From NCBI RefSeq assembly GCF_007990715.1, contig NZ_BJWY01000018.1, forward strand, positions 1-64,000: a DNA stretch of 64,000 bases. Direction: 5' to 3'. Under the pieces are notes generated by a model that was given only the letters and a program-made list of their open reading frames with translations, had not been told where the DNA came from and ran no database searches. The position numbers were made by a program, and so were the translations under genes. Source of the DNA: Nocardia seriolae NBRC 15557 (lineage in GTDB: Bacteria > Actinomycetota > Actinomycetes > Mycobacteriales > Mycobacteriaceae). Shown piece after piece: positions 58,058 through 64,000 of the stretch; position 1 is the stretch's first letter; every line of letters begins with the position of its first letter.

Positions 58058-58295
58058 TCCGCCGGCGCCGCCGGGCGTTCACCGCGACCACGGCGGCGAC
58101 CACCGCGATCAGCGCGATCTTGCCCGCCTTGCCCGCCAATCCGATGACATGCCCGATCGCCGCGAAAATCTTGAAGTGAACCAGCGCGTGCGACGCGTCC
58201 ACCATCCACTCCCCGCCGTCGAACGAGACCATGACCGCGAGCAGCGCGGCGAGCACCGCGACAGTCAGAAACCAGCGGACGACAACACGACTCAT
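57987..58295 (-). CDS. Small membrane protein
   Basis: 102 residues: hydrophobic helix WFLTVAVLAALLAVMVSF, amphipathic HALVHFKIFAAIGHVIGLAGKAG, second helix KIALIAVVAAVVAV, then an RRRRR cluster and a Ser/Pro tail. GGGGGG four bases before ATG 58295. Its last 71 bases overlap the 3' end of pncB on the other strand. No family recognised. Confidence 0.55.
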   Translation of the reverse strand: MSRVVVRWFLTVAVLAALLAVMVSFDGGEWMVDASHALVHFKIFAAIGHVIGLAGKAGKIALIAVVAAVVAVNARRRRRISSRMSSESPALPPTVSDPPKAG

Positions 58296-58408
58296 GAATC
58301 CCCCCGAGGGTCGGTGCGAGCCGCGTGGACCGGTCGAGACCCGGGCGGCACAATGCAATACGAGGGCCGAACCGTCGTGGTTCACCCAGGCACCGGGAGG
58401 ACGGGCCC

Positions 58409-58978
58409 ATGAGTCGAGCCCTGATCGTCGTCGACGTGCAGAACGATTTCTGTGAGGGCGGATCACTGGCCGTCGCGGGCGGCGCGGCGGTGGCCGAGCG
58501 CATCACCGAATACCTGGGCGTCTCCGATTACACCGCCGTCGTCGCCACCCGCGACTTCCACGTCGACCCGGGCGCGCACTTCTCCGCCACCCCCGACTAT
58601 GTCGACACCTGGCCCCCGCACTGCCGCGCCGACACCCCGGGCGCGGACTTCCACCCCGACCTGAGCACCGGGCCGATCCAGGAGATCTTCTCCAAAGGTG
58701 CCTACACCGCGGCCTATTCGGGTTTCGAGGGCACCGCCACCGACGGTTCCACCACCCTCGCCGCCTGGCTGCGCGCCCGCGACATCGACGCCGTGGACGT
58801 CTGCGGCATCGCCACCGACCACTGTGTCCGCGCCACCGCCCTCGACGCCCGCTCCGAGGGCTTCGACACCCGGGTCCTCCTCGGCCTGACCGCCGCCGTC
58901 TCCCCCGACGCCCTCTCCCCCGTCCTGGCCGAACTCCGCGCCTCCGGCGTCGAACTGGCCGGGACGCTCGAGAACTGA
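58409..58978 (+). CDS. pncA: Nicotinamidase (pyrazinamidase)
   Basis: Hydrolyses nicotinamide to nicotinate, feeding PncB; in M. tuberculosis it also activates pyrazinamide. 189 residues. Catalytic Asp9 in VVDVQNDFCEGGSL, Lys96 in FSKGAYTAAYSGF, Cys139 in CGIATDHCVRATA; the metal ligands Asp49, His51, His57, His71 are all in place. GGGAGG eight bases before the ATG. It lies between pncB and dinG, which are adjacent in M. tuberculosis, so pncA has been added to the conserved block here. Confidence 0.95.
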   Translation: MSRALIVVDVQNDFCEGGSLAVAGGAAVAERITEYLGVSDYTAVVATRDFHVDPGAHFSATPDYVDTWPPHCRADTPGADFHPDLSTGPIQEIFSKGAYTAAYSGFEGTATDGSTTLAAWLRARDIDAVDVCGIATDHCVRATALDARSEGFDTRVLLGLTAAVSPDALSPVLAELRASGVELAGTLEN

Positions 58979-59013
58979 AACCACCCCTGGGCATTGAAGT
59001 GGAGTCGCCTTCA

Positions 59014-59115
59014 GGTTCGCGGCCCGTCTCGTTCTGGACTGAGCGGAGCCGGGGGCGCGAAGCGGAGGGAGGGAAGCGGAGGGAGGGAAGAACGAGACCT
59101 CCCGGGCCGCGAACC
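59014..59115 (+). repeat. Covarying hairpin element, copy B
   Basis: Arm GGTTCGCGGCCC plus GTCTCGTTCT, a 53-base G-rich loop starting GGACTGAGCGGAGC and carrying two tandem AAGCGGAGGGAGGG units, then AGAACGAGAC, a five-base bulge CTCCC and GGGCCGCGAACC. 12-bp and 10-bp helices. It begins 36 bp after the pncA stop. Compared with copy A, three base pairs of the inner helix differ and all remain paired. The G-runs could also form a quadruplex. Confidence 0.75.
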
Positions 59116-59116
59116 C

Positions 59117-59135
59117 GCGGCGGCGCAGCCGCCGC
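59117..59135 (+). terminator. Tight GC hairpin after copy B
   Basis: GCGGCGGC-GCA-GCCGCCGC: perfect 8-bp arms with a 3-nt loop, followed by AAATC. Likely terminator of the pncB-pncA region, 41 bp before dinG. Confidence 0.6.
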
Positions 59136-59175
59136 AAATCAAACACTGTCGGCGCGGCGCAGTAATCTGGCCGCC

Positions 59176-61227
59176 GTGCCCGAACTGCCCGCCGTTCCGA
59201 AACTGTTGGCCACCGCTGTACAGGCGTTGGGAGGTAGGGAGCGCTCCGGGCAGCAGACCATGTCGGCTGCGGTCGCGCACGCGATCGACACCGGCGAGCA
59301 CTTGGCCGTGCAGGCCGGAACCGGAACCGGCAAGTCGCTCGCGTACCTGGTCCCGAGTCTGCGCCACGCGGTGCGGACGGGGCGGACGGTGGTGGTCTCG
59401 ACCGCGACCATCGCGCTCCAGCGGCAGTTGGTGGATCGGGATCTGCCGCGCCTGGCGGATGCGCTGGCGCCCCAGCTGGGGCGGGTGCCGCAGTTCGCGA
59501 TTCTCAAAGGGCGTAACAACTATCTGTGCCTGAACAAGATCAATAGCGCGATTCCGGACGAGCCCGAGGCGGAGTTGTTCGACGCCTTCGCGATTTCCAA
59601 ACTGGGCCGCGAGGTGCAGCGGCTGCACGAGTGGGTGTCCGATACCGAGACCGGGGATCGCGACGAGCTGACGCCGGGCGTGAGTGACCGGGCCTGGCGG
59701 CAGGTGAGCGTGAGTTCGCGTGAATGCCTGGGCAAGTCGCGCTGCCCGTTCGGGCAGGACTGCTTCGCGGAGAAGGCGCGCGCGGAGTCCGGGCAGGCCG
59801 ATGTGGTGGTCACCAATCACGCGCTGCTGGCCATCGACGCCATCAGCGGGATCCAGGTGCTGCCCGAACACGATGTGGTGGTCGTGGACGAGGCGCACGA
59901 ACTGGTGGACCGGGTGACCGGCGTGGCCACCGCGGAACTGTCCACCACCGCCATCAGCGCCGCGGCCAAGCGCTGCGCGAAGCTGATCGACGAGCAGGAG
60001 GTGGACCGCCTCGAGAATGCCGCCGAGGCCTGGCACGAACTGCTCGACGACCTGAATCCCGGCCGCTGGGACCGGATGCCGGACGGCGCGGCCCCGGTGC
60101 TCGCGCTCATCCGCGACGCGGCTTGGAACGCGCGCACGGCCCTGGCCCCGCAGGGCGGCAGTGCGGCCGCCTCCGATCCGGAGGGCGCGGCGGCCCGCAA
60201 TCAGGCGCTGGCGGCCGTGGAGGAGGTGCACGACGCCGCGGTCCGCGTGCTCACCACCTACGAGGAGGCCGACCCGGCCGCGCATCGCGATGTCATCTGG
60301 CTGGCCGCCGAGGAGCTGCGCGGGGTGCCGCGCCGCACGCTGCACATGGCCCCGCTCTCGGTGGGCGGGCTGCTGCGCAGCCGCCTGTTCGGTACGGCCA
60401 CGGTCGTTCTCACCTCGGCCACGCTGCAGATCGGCGGCTCCTTCGACAATCTGGCCGTCACCTGGGGCCTGCCCCCGCAGTCGGCGTCGAAGGTGGATCC
60501 CGCGCTGGCCAACGGCGCGGAGGCCCCGTCGGACGAGAAATCGCTGCGCTGGAATTCCGTGGACGTCGGCTCGCCGTTCGACCACGCCAAGTCCGGAATC
60601 CTGTACGTGGCAAAGCATCTGCCCGCGCCCGGGCGGGACGGGTTGCCGCAGTCGTATCTGGACGAGATCGAGCGGCTCATCACCGCGGCGGGCGGGCGCA
60701 CCCTGGGCCTGTTCTCGTCCATGCGAGCGGCCAAGGCGGCCACCGAAGTTCTGCGTGAACGGCTCGACACACCGATTCTGTGCCAGGGCGACGACGCCAC
60801 CGGCGCGCTGGTCCGGAAATTCGCCGACGACCCGGAAATCTCACTCTTCGGGACGCTTTCGCTGTGGCAGGGCGTGGATGTGCCGGGCCCGTCGCTGAGT
60901 CTGGTGATCCTGGACCGCATTCCGTTCCCGCGTCCGGACGATCCGCTGCTGGTGGCCCGGCAGCGCGCGGTGGAATCGCGCGGTGGCAATGGTTTTCTGT
61001 CGGTCGCGGCCAATCACGCGGCACTGCTGTTGGCGCAGGGCACGGGTCGTTTGCTGCGCAGTGTGGACGATCGCGGCGTTATCGCAATTCTTGATTCCCG
61101 ACTCGCCACGGCGCGCTATGGCGGTTATCTCCGAGCATCGTTGCCGCCATATTGGGAAACATCCGATCCCCAAGTTGTGACAAAAGCTCTCGAACGACTG
61201 ACAAATAGTGTCGCACAATTGAAATGA
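59176..61227 (+). CDS. dinG: DinG/XPD-family ATP-dependent helicase
   Basis: 683-residue superfamily 2 DNA helicase (5'-3'). Walker A QAGTGTGKSLAYLVP near residue 50, DEAH box VVVVDEAHELVDRV, and cysteines for a 4Fe-4S cluster in NYLCLNKI and ECLGKSRCPFGQDC, then C-terminal motifs SLWQGVDVPG and AQGTGRLLRS. GTG 59176 is taken as start; the frame continues upstream through the hairpin repeat, which is not coding-like. Syntenic with Rv1329c. Confidence 0.92.
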   Translation: MPELPAVPKLLATAVQALGGRERSGQQTMSAAVAHAIDTGEHLAVQAGTGTGKSLAYLVPSLRHAVRTGRTVVVSTATIALQRQLVDRDLPRLADALAPQLGRVPQFAILKGRNNYLCLNKINSAIPDEPEAELFDAFAISKLGREVQRLHEWVSDTETGDRDELTPGVSDRAWRQVSVSSRECLGKSRCPFGQDCFAEKARAESGQADVVVTNHALLAIDAISGIQVLPEHDVVVVDEAHELVDRVTGVATAELSTTAISAAAKRCAKLIDEQEVDRLENAAEAWHELLDDLNPGRWDRMPDGAAPVLALIRDAAWNARTALAPQGGSAAASDPEGAAARNQALAAVEEVHDAAVRVLTTYEEADPAAHRDVIWLAAEELRGVPRRTLHMAPLSVGGLLRSRLFGTATVVLTSATLQIGGSFDNLAVTWGLPPQSASKVDPALANGAEAPSDEKSLRWNSVDVGSPFDHAKSGILYVAKHLPAPGRDGLPQSYLDEIERLITAAGGRTLGLFSSMRAAKAATEVLRERLDTPILCQGDDATGALVRKFADDPEISLFGTLSLWQGVDVPGPSLSLVILDRIPFPRPDDPLLVARQRAVESRGGNGFLSVAANHAALLLAQGTGRLLRSVDDRGVIAILDSRLATARYGGYLRASLPPYWETSDPQVVTKALERLTNSVAQLK

Positions 61228-61265
61228 CCCTGTGAGAACAGTCACAGGGGTGGTTCCTACTTCCG

Positions 61266-61289
61266 ATCGAAAGTAAATTAGCTTTCGAT
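61266..61289. terminator. AT-rich inverted repeat in the dinG/doxX convergent gap
   Basis: ATCGAAAG-TAAATTAG-CTTTCGAT, perfect 8-bp arms with an 8-nt loop, 39 bp after the dinG stop. Probably a weak terminator for one or both convergent genes. Confidence 0.4.
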
Positions 61290-61387
61290 ACTCCGGTGAA
61301 CCCCCAATTCCCACATCGGATGTGTCAGTTGCCCCCGCGCCAAGCCCTGCACGCGGCGCGGGGGCACCGAAACTCCTTCTCCCCCGC

Positions 61388-61915
61388 CTACTTCACCGCG
61401 AGCGTGACGAGCGCGGCCACCACGGCCAGCGCCACCGCCGCGGCGCCCCAGACCAGACCCTGACGCTGCCACGGACGACCGTGATCCAGCGACAGGCGAC
61501 CGGGTCCGGCGAAGGCGAATGCCACCGAAGCGATGGCGTAGACCGCGGGCAGCTCCCACATCGCGAAGCCACCGCCCCGGGCGGCATTGATCGCATTGAG
61601 CATGGTGCCCAGCGCGATCGCCGCGCCGAGCGGCGTCAGCAAACCCAGCACGAGCAGCAGACCGCCGGTGATCTCACTGAGACCGGCGAGGGTCGCGAAG
61701 AACTTGCCGGGGTCGTAGCCCATGCCCACGAAGGCCTGCCCGGTGGCATCGAGGCCGTATCCGTTGAACCAGCCGAACAGCTTCTGGCTGCCGTGCACGG
61801 CCAGCAGGCCGCCGAAGCCCACGCGGGCGACGAGCAGGCCGATATCGGCGCCGGAGACGCCGTTCGAGGCGGCGGCCGGGGCGGCGGAGGTGGCGGTGTT
61901 CAGCGTTGCGGTCAT
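61388..61915 (-). CDS. DoxX-family membrane protein
   Basis: 175 residues, four hydrophobic segments after a ~22-residue Ala/Thr-rich start: GLLVARVGFGGLLAVHGSQKLFGWFNGYG, KFFATLAGLSEITGGLLLVLGLLTPLGAA, MWELPAVYAIASVAFAFAGPG and GLVWGAAAVALAVVAALVTLA. In M. tuberculosis a DoxX protein partners with SodA and SseA in oxidative-stress defence, but neither gene is here. ATG 61915. Confidence 0.82.
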   Translation of the reverse strand: MTATLNTATSAAPAAASNGVSGADIGLLVARVGFGGLLAVHGSQKLFGWFNGYGLDATGQAFVGMGYDPGKFFATLAGLSEITGGLLLVLGLLTPLGAAIALGTMLNAINAARGGGFAMWELPAVYAIASVAFAFAGPGRLSLDHGRPWQRQGLVWGAAAVALAVVAALVTLAVK

Positions 61916-62066
61916 GTCGGGGTCCTCGTCTTCTCGGGTCTTGCGGCTCTTCGGGCGATTTCAACCGGACCATGGTCCGCTTCGAAGCCTACAGCAGGTC
62001 CCCAACGACGTCGGGCGCGAGGCTATTCCGCCTCGCGCCCGATTCGCGCAATGAAGTCGCCCCGCG

Positions 62067-63428
62067 CTACTTGGCGAGGAACCAGAAGTAGTAGAGGAAG
62101 ATCGCCGTGAGCGCCCACATCACCGGATGCACCTCGCGCCAGCGGCGCTTGGCCACCATGACGATCGGGTAGAACAGCAGGCCCATGGCGATGCCGTTGG
62201 CGATCGAGTAGGTCAGCGGCATCATCACCACGGTGATGAAGGCCGGCACCGCGTATTCCAGCTTGTTCCACTCGATCTCGCCCAGCGACCGCGCCAGCAG
62301 CACGCCGACCACGATGAGCGCGGGCGCGGTCACCGCCGACACGTCGGCGAAGGTGGCGAAGATCGGGAAGAAGAACAGCGCGATGAGGAACCAGCCCGCG
62401 GTGGTGACCGCGGTCAGCCCGGTGCGCCCGCCCGCCGAGACACCCGCGGTAGATTCGACATACGCGGTGGTGGAGGAGGTGCCGATGATGGCGCCCGCGG
62501 CGGTGCCGACCGAGTCGGCGGCCAGCGCCTGGCCCGCGCGCTCCAGCTTGCCGTCGTTCGTGAGCAGCCCGGCCTGCTTGGCGACACCGATCAAAGTGCC
62601 GGAGGCGTCGAAGAAGTCGACGAACAGCATGGTCAGCACGACGACCACCATTTTCCCGGTGAAGGCGTCGGGCAGGTGGATGATGGCCTGGCCGAAGGTC
62701 TGATCCAGGCCGTGCGGCATCGCGGCGATCGAGTCCGGCAGCTTCACCAGCCCGGTGACGATGCCGAGCACGGTGGTGCAGAGGATGCCGTAGAGCACCG
62801 CGCCGTGCCAGCCGAGCACCAGGAACACGACGGTCACGACCAGCCCGAACAGCGCCAGCAGGGTGGTGCCCTGGTGGAAGTTGCCCAGGTGCACAAAGGT
62901 ATTCGGGTCGCTGGTCACGATGCCCGCGCTCTTGAGGCCGAGGAAGGCCACGAACATGCCGATGCCCGCGCCGACGGCCAGCTTCATCTGCATGGGGATG
63001 GCTTCGATGATCTTCTCGCGGACCTTGGTCACGGCCAGCACGAAGAAGATGACGCCGGACAGGAAGGTGCCCGACAGCGCCTCCTGCCAGGGGATGCCCA
63101 TGTGCAGCACGACCGTGTAGGCGAAGAAGGCATTGAGGCCCATGCCGGGCGCGAGCGCCACCGGGTACTTGGCCCACAGGCCCATGACCAGGGTGCCGAA
63201 GATGGCGGCGACGGCGGTCGCGGTGAACACCGCCTGCACCGGCATGCCCAGGGGACCGAGGTCGCCGTGGTCGCCCAGGATGCGCGGGTTCACCGCCAGC
63301 ACATAGGACATGGCCAGGAACGTGACCGTTCCGGCCATGATCTCGCGCTTGACGGTGGAACCGTGTTCGCTGATGCCGAAGTACGCGTCGACGCGCTTCT
63401 TGGTGCGCGTGCGGACGTCGGTGCTCAT
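62067..63428 (-). CDS. NCS2-family guanine/hypoxanthine permease (AzgA/PbuG-like)
   Basis: 453-residue purine:H+ symporter. Motifs of the AzgA-like NCS2 subfamily: MAGTVTFLAMSYVLAVNPRIL, ALAPGMGLNAFFAYTVV, LFVDFFDASGTLIGVAKQAGLL and GTSSTTAYVESTAGVSAGGRTG. Twelve or more hydrophobic segments. ATG 63428; an upstream in-frame extension begins in non-coding sequence. I looked for a purine riboswitch in the 270-bp leader and did not see one. Confidence 0.9.
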   Translation of the reverse strand: MSTDVRTRTKKRVDAYFGISEHGSTVKREIMAGTVTFLAMSYVLAVNPRILGDHGDLGPLGMPVQAVFTATAVAAIFGTLVMGLWAKYPVALAPGMGLNAFFAYTVVLHMGIPWQEALSGTFLSGVIFFVLAVTKVREKIIEAIPMQMKLAVGAGIGMFVAFLGLKSAGIVTSDPNTFVHLGNFHQGTTLLALFGLVVTVVFLVLGWHGAVLYGILCTTVLGIVTGLVKLPDSIAAMPHGLDQTFGQAIIHLPDAFTGKMVVVVLTMLFVDFFDASGTLIGVAKQAGLLTNDGKLERAGQALAADSVGTAAGAIIGTSSTTAYVESTAGVSAGGRTGLTAVTTAGWFLIALFFFPIFATFADVSAVTAPALIVVGVLLARSLGEIEWNKLEYAVPAFITVVMMPLTYSIANGIAMGLLFYPIVMVAKRRWREVHPVMWALTAIFLYYFWFLAK

Positions 63429-63589
63429 GTGTGTGCTGTCTCCAGTCGGAGGAAGGTACGAAGGTTGCCGTGGGCACCGTACTTGTTCCGTATGTCCGCA
63501 CATGAACCGCCCCGGCGAACCGCGAGCTACCGCACTTGCCAGAGACTTGTTTTCCCGCCTCTACCAGCGCAATTAATTGGCAATTTAAA

Positions 63590-63609
63590 TAACTACCGGC
63601 CGGTAATTA
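63590..63609. promoter_or_regulatory. 20-bp near-perfect palindrome upstream of the permease
   Basis: TAACTACCGGCCGGTAATTA, symmetrical except for one pair, in an AT-rich patch (AATTAATTGGCAATTTAAA) between the divergent permease and SRPBCC genes. A candidate operator; no regulator gene is visible within the window. Confidence 0.45.
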
Positions 63610-63700
63610 AAGACTCTTGACCCTTACTGTCTGGGACGTTACAAATACGTAATCAGCCGGGGGTTTTCAGGGGAACCGGCCAGGCAGAAGTTGTACGCCA

Positions 63701-64000
63701 GTGGTAACCGATGTCATCGACGCGGTCGCGGAGTTCGCGATCGGCCGCAAAGCAATCTGGGATGTCCTCGTCGACCCGCAGACCTACCCCCGGCTATTTC
63801 CCGGAATCGGCGCGTGCGAACAACTCGACACCGTGGACGCGCACCCCACGCTGAATATGCGTGTCGGCGGCAACGGTATCGAGGTCCACGTGGTGCGGGT
63901 TCAACTGCACATCACCCGCGCGGGTGAGAGCTTCGAGCTGCACTGCCCCGAGCGCGGCAGCTTCGCGGTGGTGCGGCTGCGCGGCGACGGCGAGCACACC
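63701..64000 (+). CDS. SRPBCC-family (polyketide cyclase/dehydrase-like) protein, 3' end beyond window
   Basis: First 100 codons of a START-like SRPBCC protein: VIDAVAEFAIGRKAIWDVLVDPQTYPRLFPGIGACEQL is the typical opening of actinobacterial SRPBCC proteins. GTG 63701 with only weak complementarity upstream (AGGCAGAAG). The open frame runs off the edge of the window, so the length and C-terminal domain are unknown. Ligand or substrate cannot be inferred. Confidence 0.75.
   Translation, partial: MVTDVIDAVAEFAIGRKAIWDVLVDPQTYPRLFPGIGACEQLDTVDAHPTLNMRVGGNGIEVHVVRVQLHITRAGESFELHCPERGSFAVVRLRGDGEHT

Noticed and set aside
59055..59135. Tandem AAGCGGAGGGAGGG units as a coding tandem repeat or CRISPR-like array.
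   Set aside because: Only two units, no spacers, and they form the loop of the larger hairpin element.
63429..63700. Purine (guanine) riboswitch upstream of the NCS2 permease.
   Set aside because: The conserved junction sequences of the purine aptamer and the expected kissing loops are not present; only an operator-like palindrome is seen.

Overview
The window comes from a high-GC actinobacterium of the Mycobacteriales, most likely Nocardia or a close relative. The evidence is a KasA/B-type ketoacyl-ACP synthase next to a DesA-type acyl-ACP desaturase (mycolic acid biosynthesis), a complete yrbE-mceABCDEF lipid importer, Lsr2, an Rv3235-family protein, F420-type and BVMO oxidoreductases, many GTG starts, and a long block colinear with Rv1329c-Rv1343c of Mycobacterium tuberculosis. 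No rRNA, tRNA, CRISPR array, prophage or intact insertion sequence was seen.

Layout. 0-2.6 kb: divergent kas and desA. 2.7-3.5 kb: DUF72 protein. 3.5-10.3 kb: glycerol locus with two glycerol kinases, an IclR regulator, glpD and an aquaglyceroporin. 10.3-14.4 kb: hotdog thioesterase, the 3' remnant of a PEBP gene, a ClpB/ClpC-like Hsp100 ATPase and small or decayed ORFs. 14.7-18.6 kb: a 1309-residue SARP/ATPase regulator. 18.7-25.4 kb: Lsr2, Rv3235-like protein, secreted protein, EthA-like monooxygenase divergent from an AraC regulator, SnoaL-like and LLM-type proteins. 25.5-34.1 kb: mce operon, nine genes on the minus strand, mostly joined by 1-4 nt overlaps. 34.5-37.7 kb: NTF2-like protein, ChaA- and VIT1-type ion transporters and two proline-rich anchored proteins. 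37.8-47.4 kb: redox enzymes and efflux, each beside its own regulator (XRE, PadR, TetR), with recognisable dyad operators in the intergenic spaces. 47.4-61.2 kb: the Rv1343c-Rv1329c-like block (lprD-like, DUF3817, rdgB, rph, metallo-hydrolase, rhomboid, cysM, cysO, mec, P1 peptidase, DUF2017, clpS, pncB, pncA, dinG). 61.3-64 kb: DoxX, a purine permease and a truncated SRPBCC gene.

How it works together. The glycerol locus takes glycerol in, phosphorylates it and oxidises glycerol-3-phosphate, probably under IclR control. cysM-cysO-mec form the thiocarboxylate-dependent cysteine pathway. pncA-pncB form a nicotinamide-to-NAD salvage pair. The mce operon should import lipids or sterols.

Most notable observations: (1) two inverted copies of a roughly 90-100 nt hairpin element flank the pncB-pncA block, and the stem differs between copies at three positions that are all compensated; (2) a separate 131-bp repeat occurs as inverted copies around the rdgB-rph segment, one of them supplying the last codons of the DUF3817 gene; (3) CysO carries seven residues after its GlyGly terminus, implying a precursor that must be trimmed; (4) murI is absent from the slot it occupies in M. 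tuberculosis; (5) two ATTCCC-N4-GGGAAT operators lie 62 bp apart between an XRE regulator and a quinone-oxidoreductase-like gene; (6) an Hsp100 ATPase combines a ClpC-length middle domain with a ClpB-like second ATPase domain.
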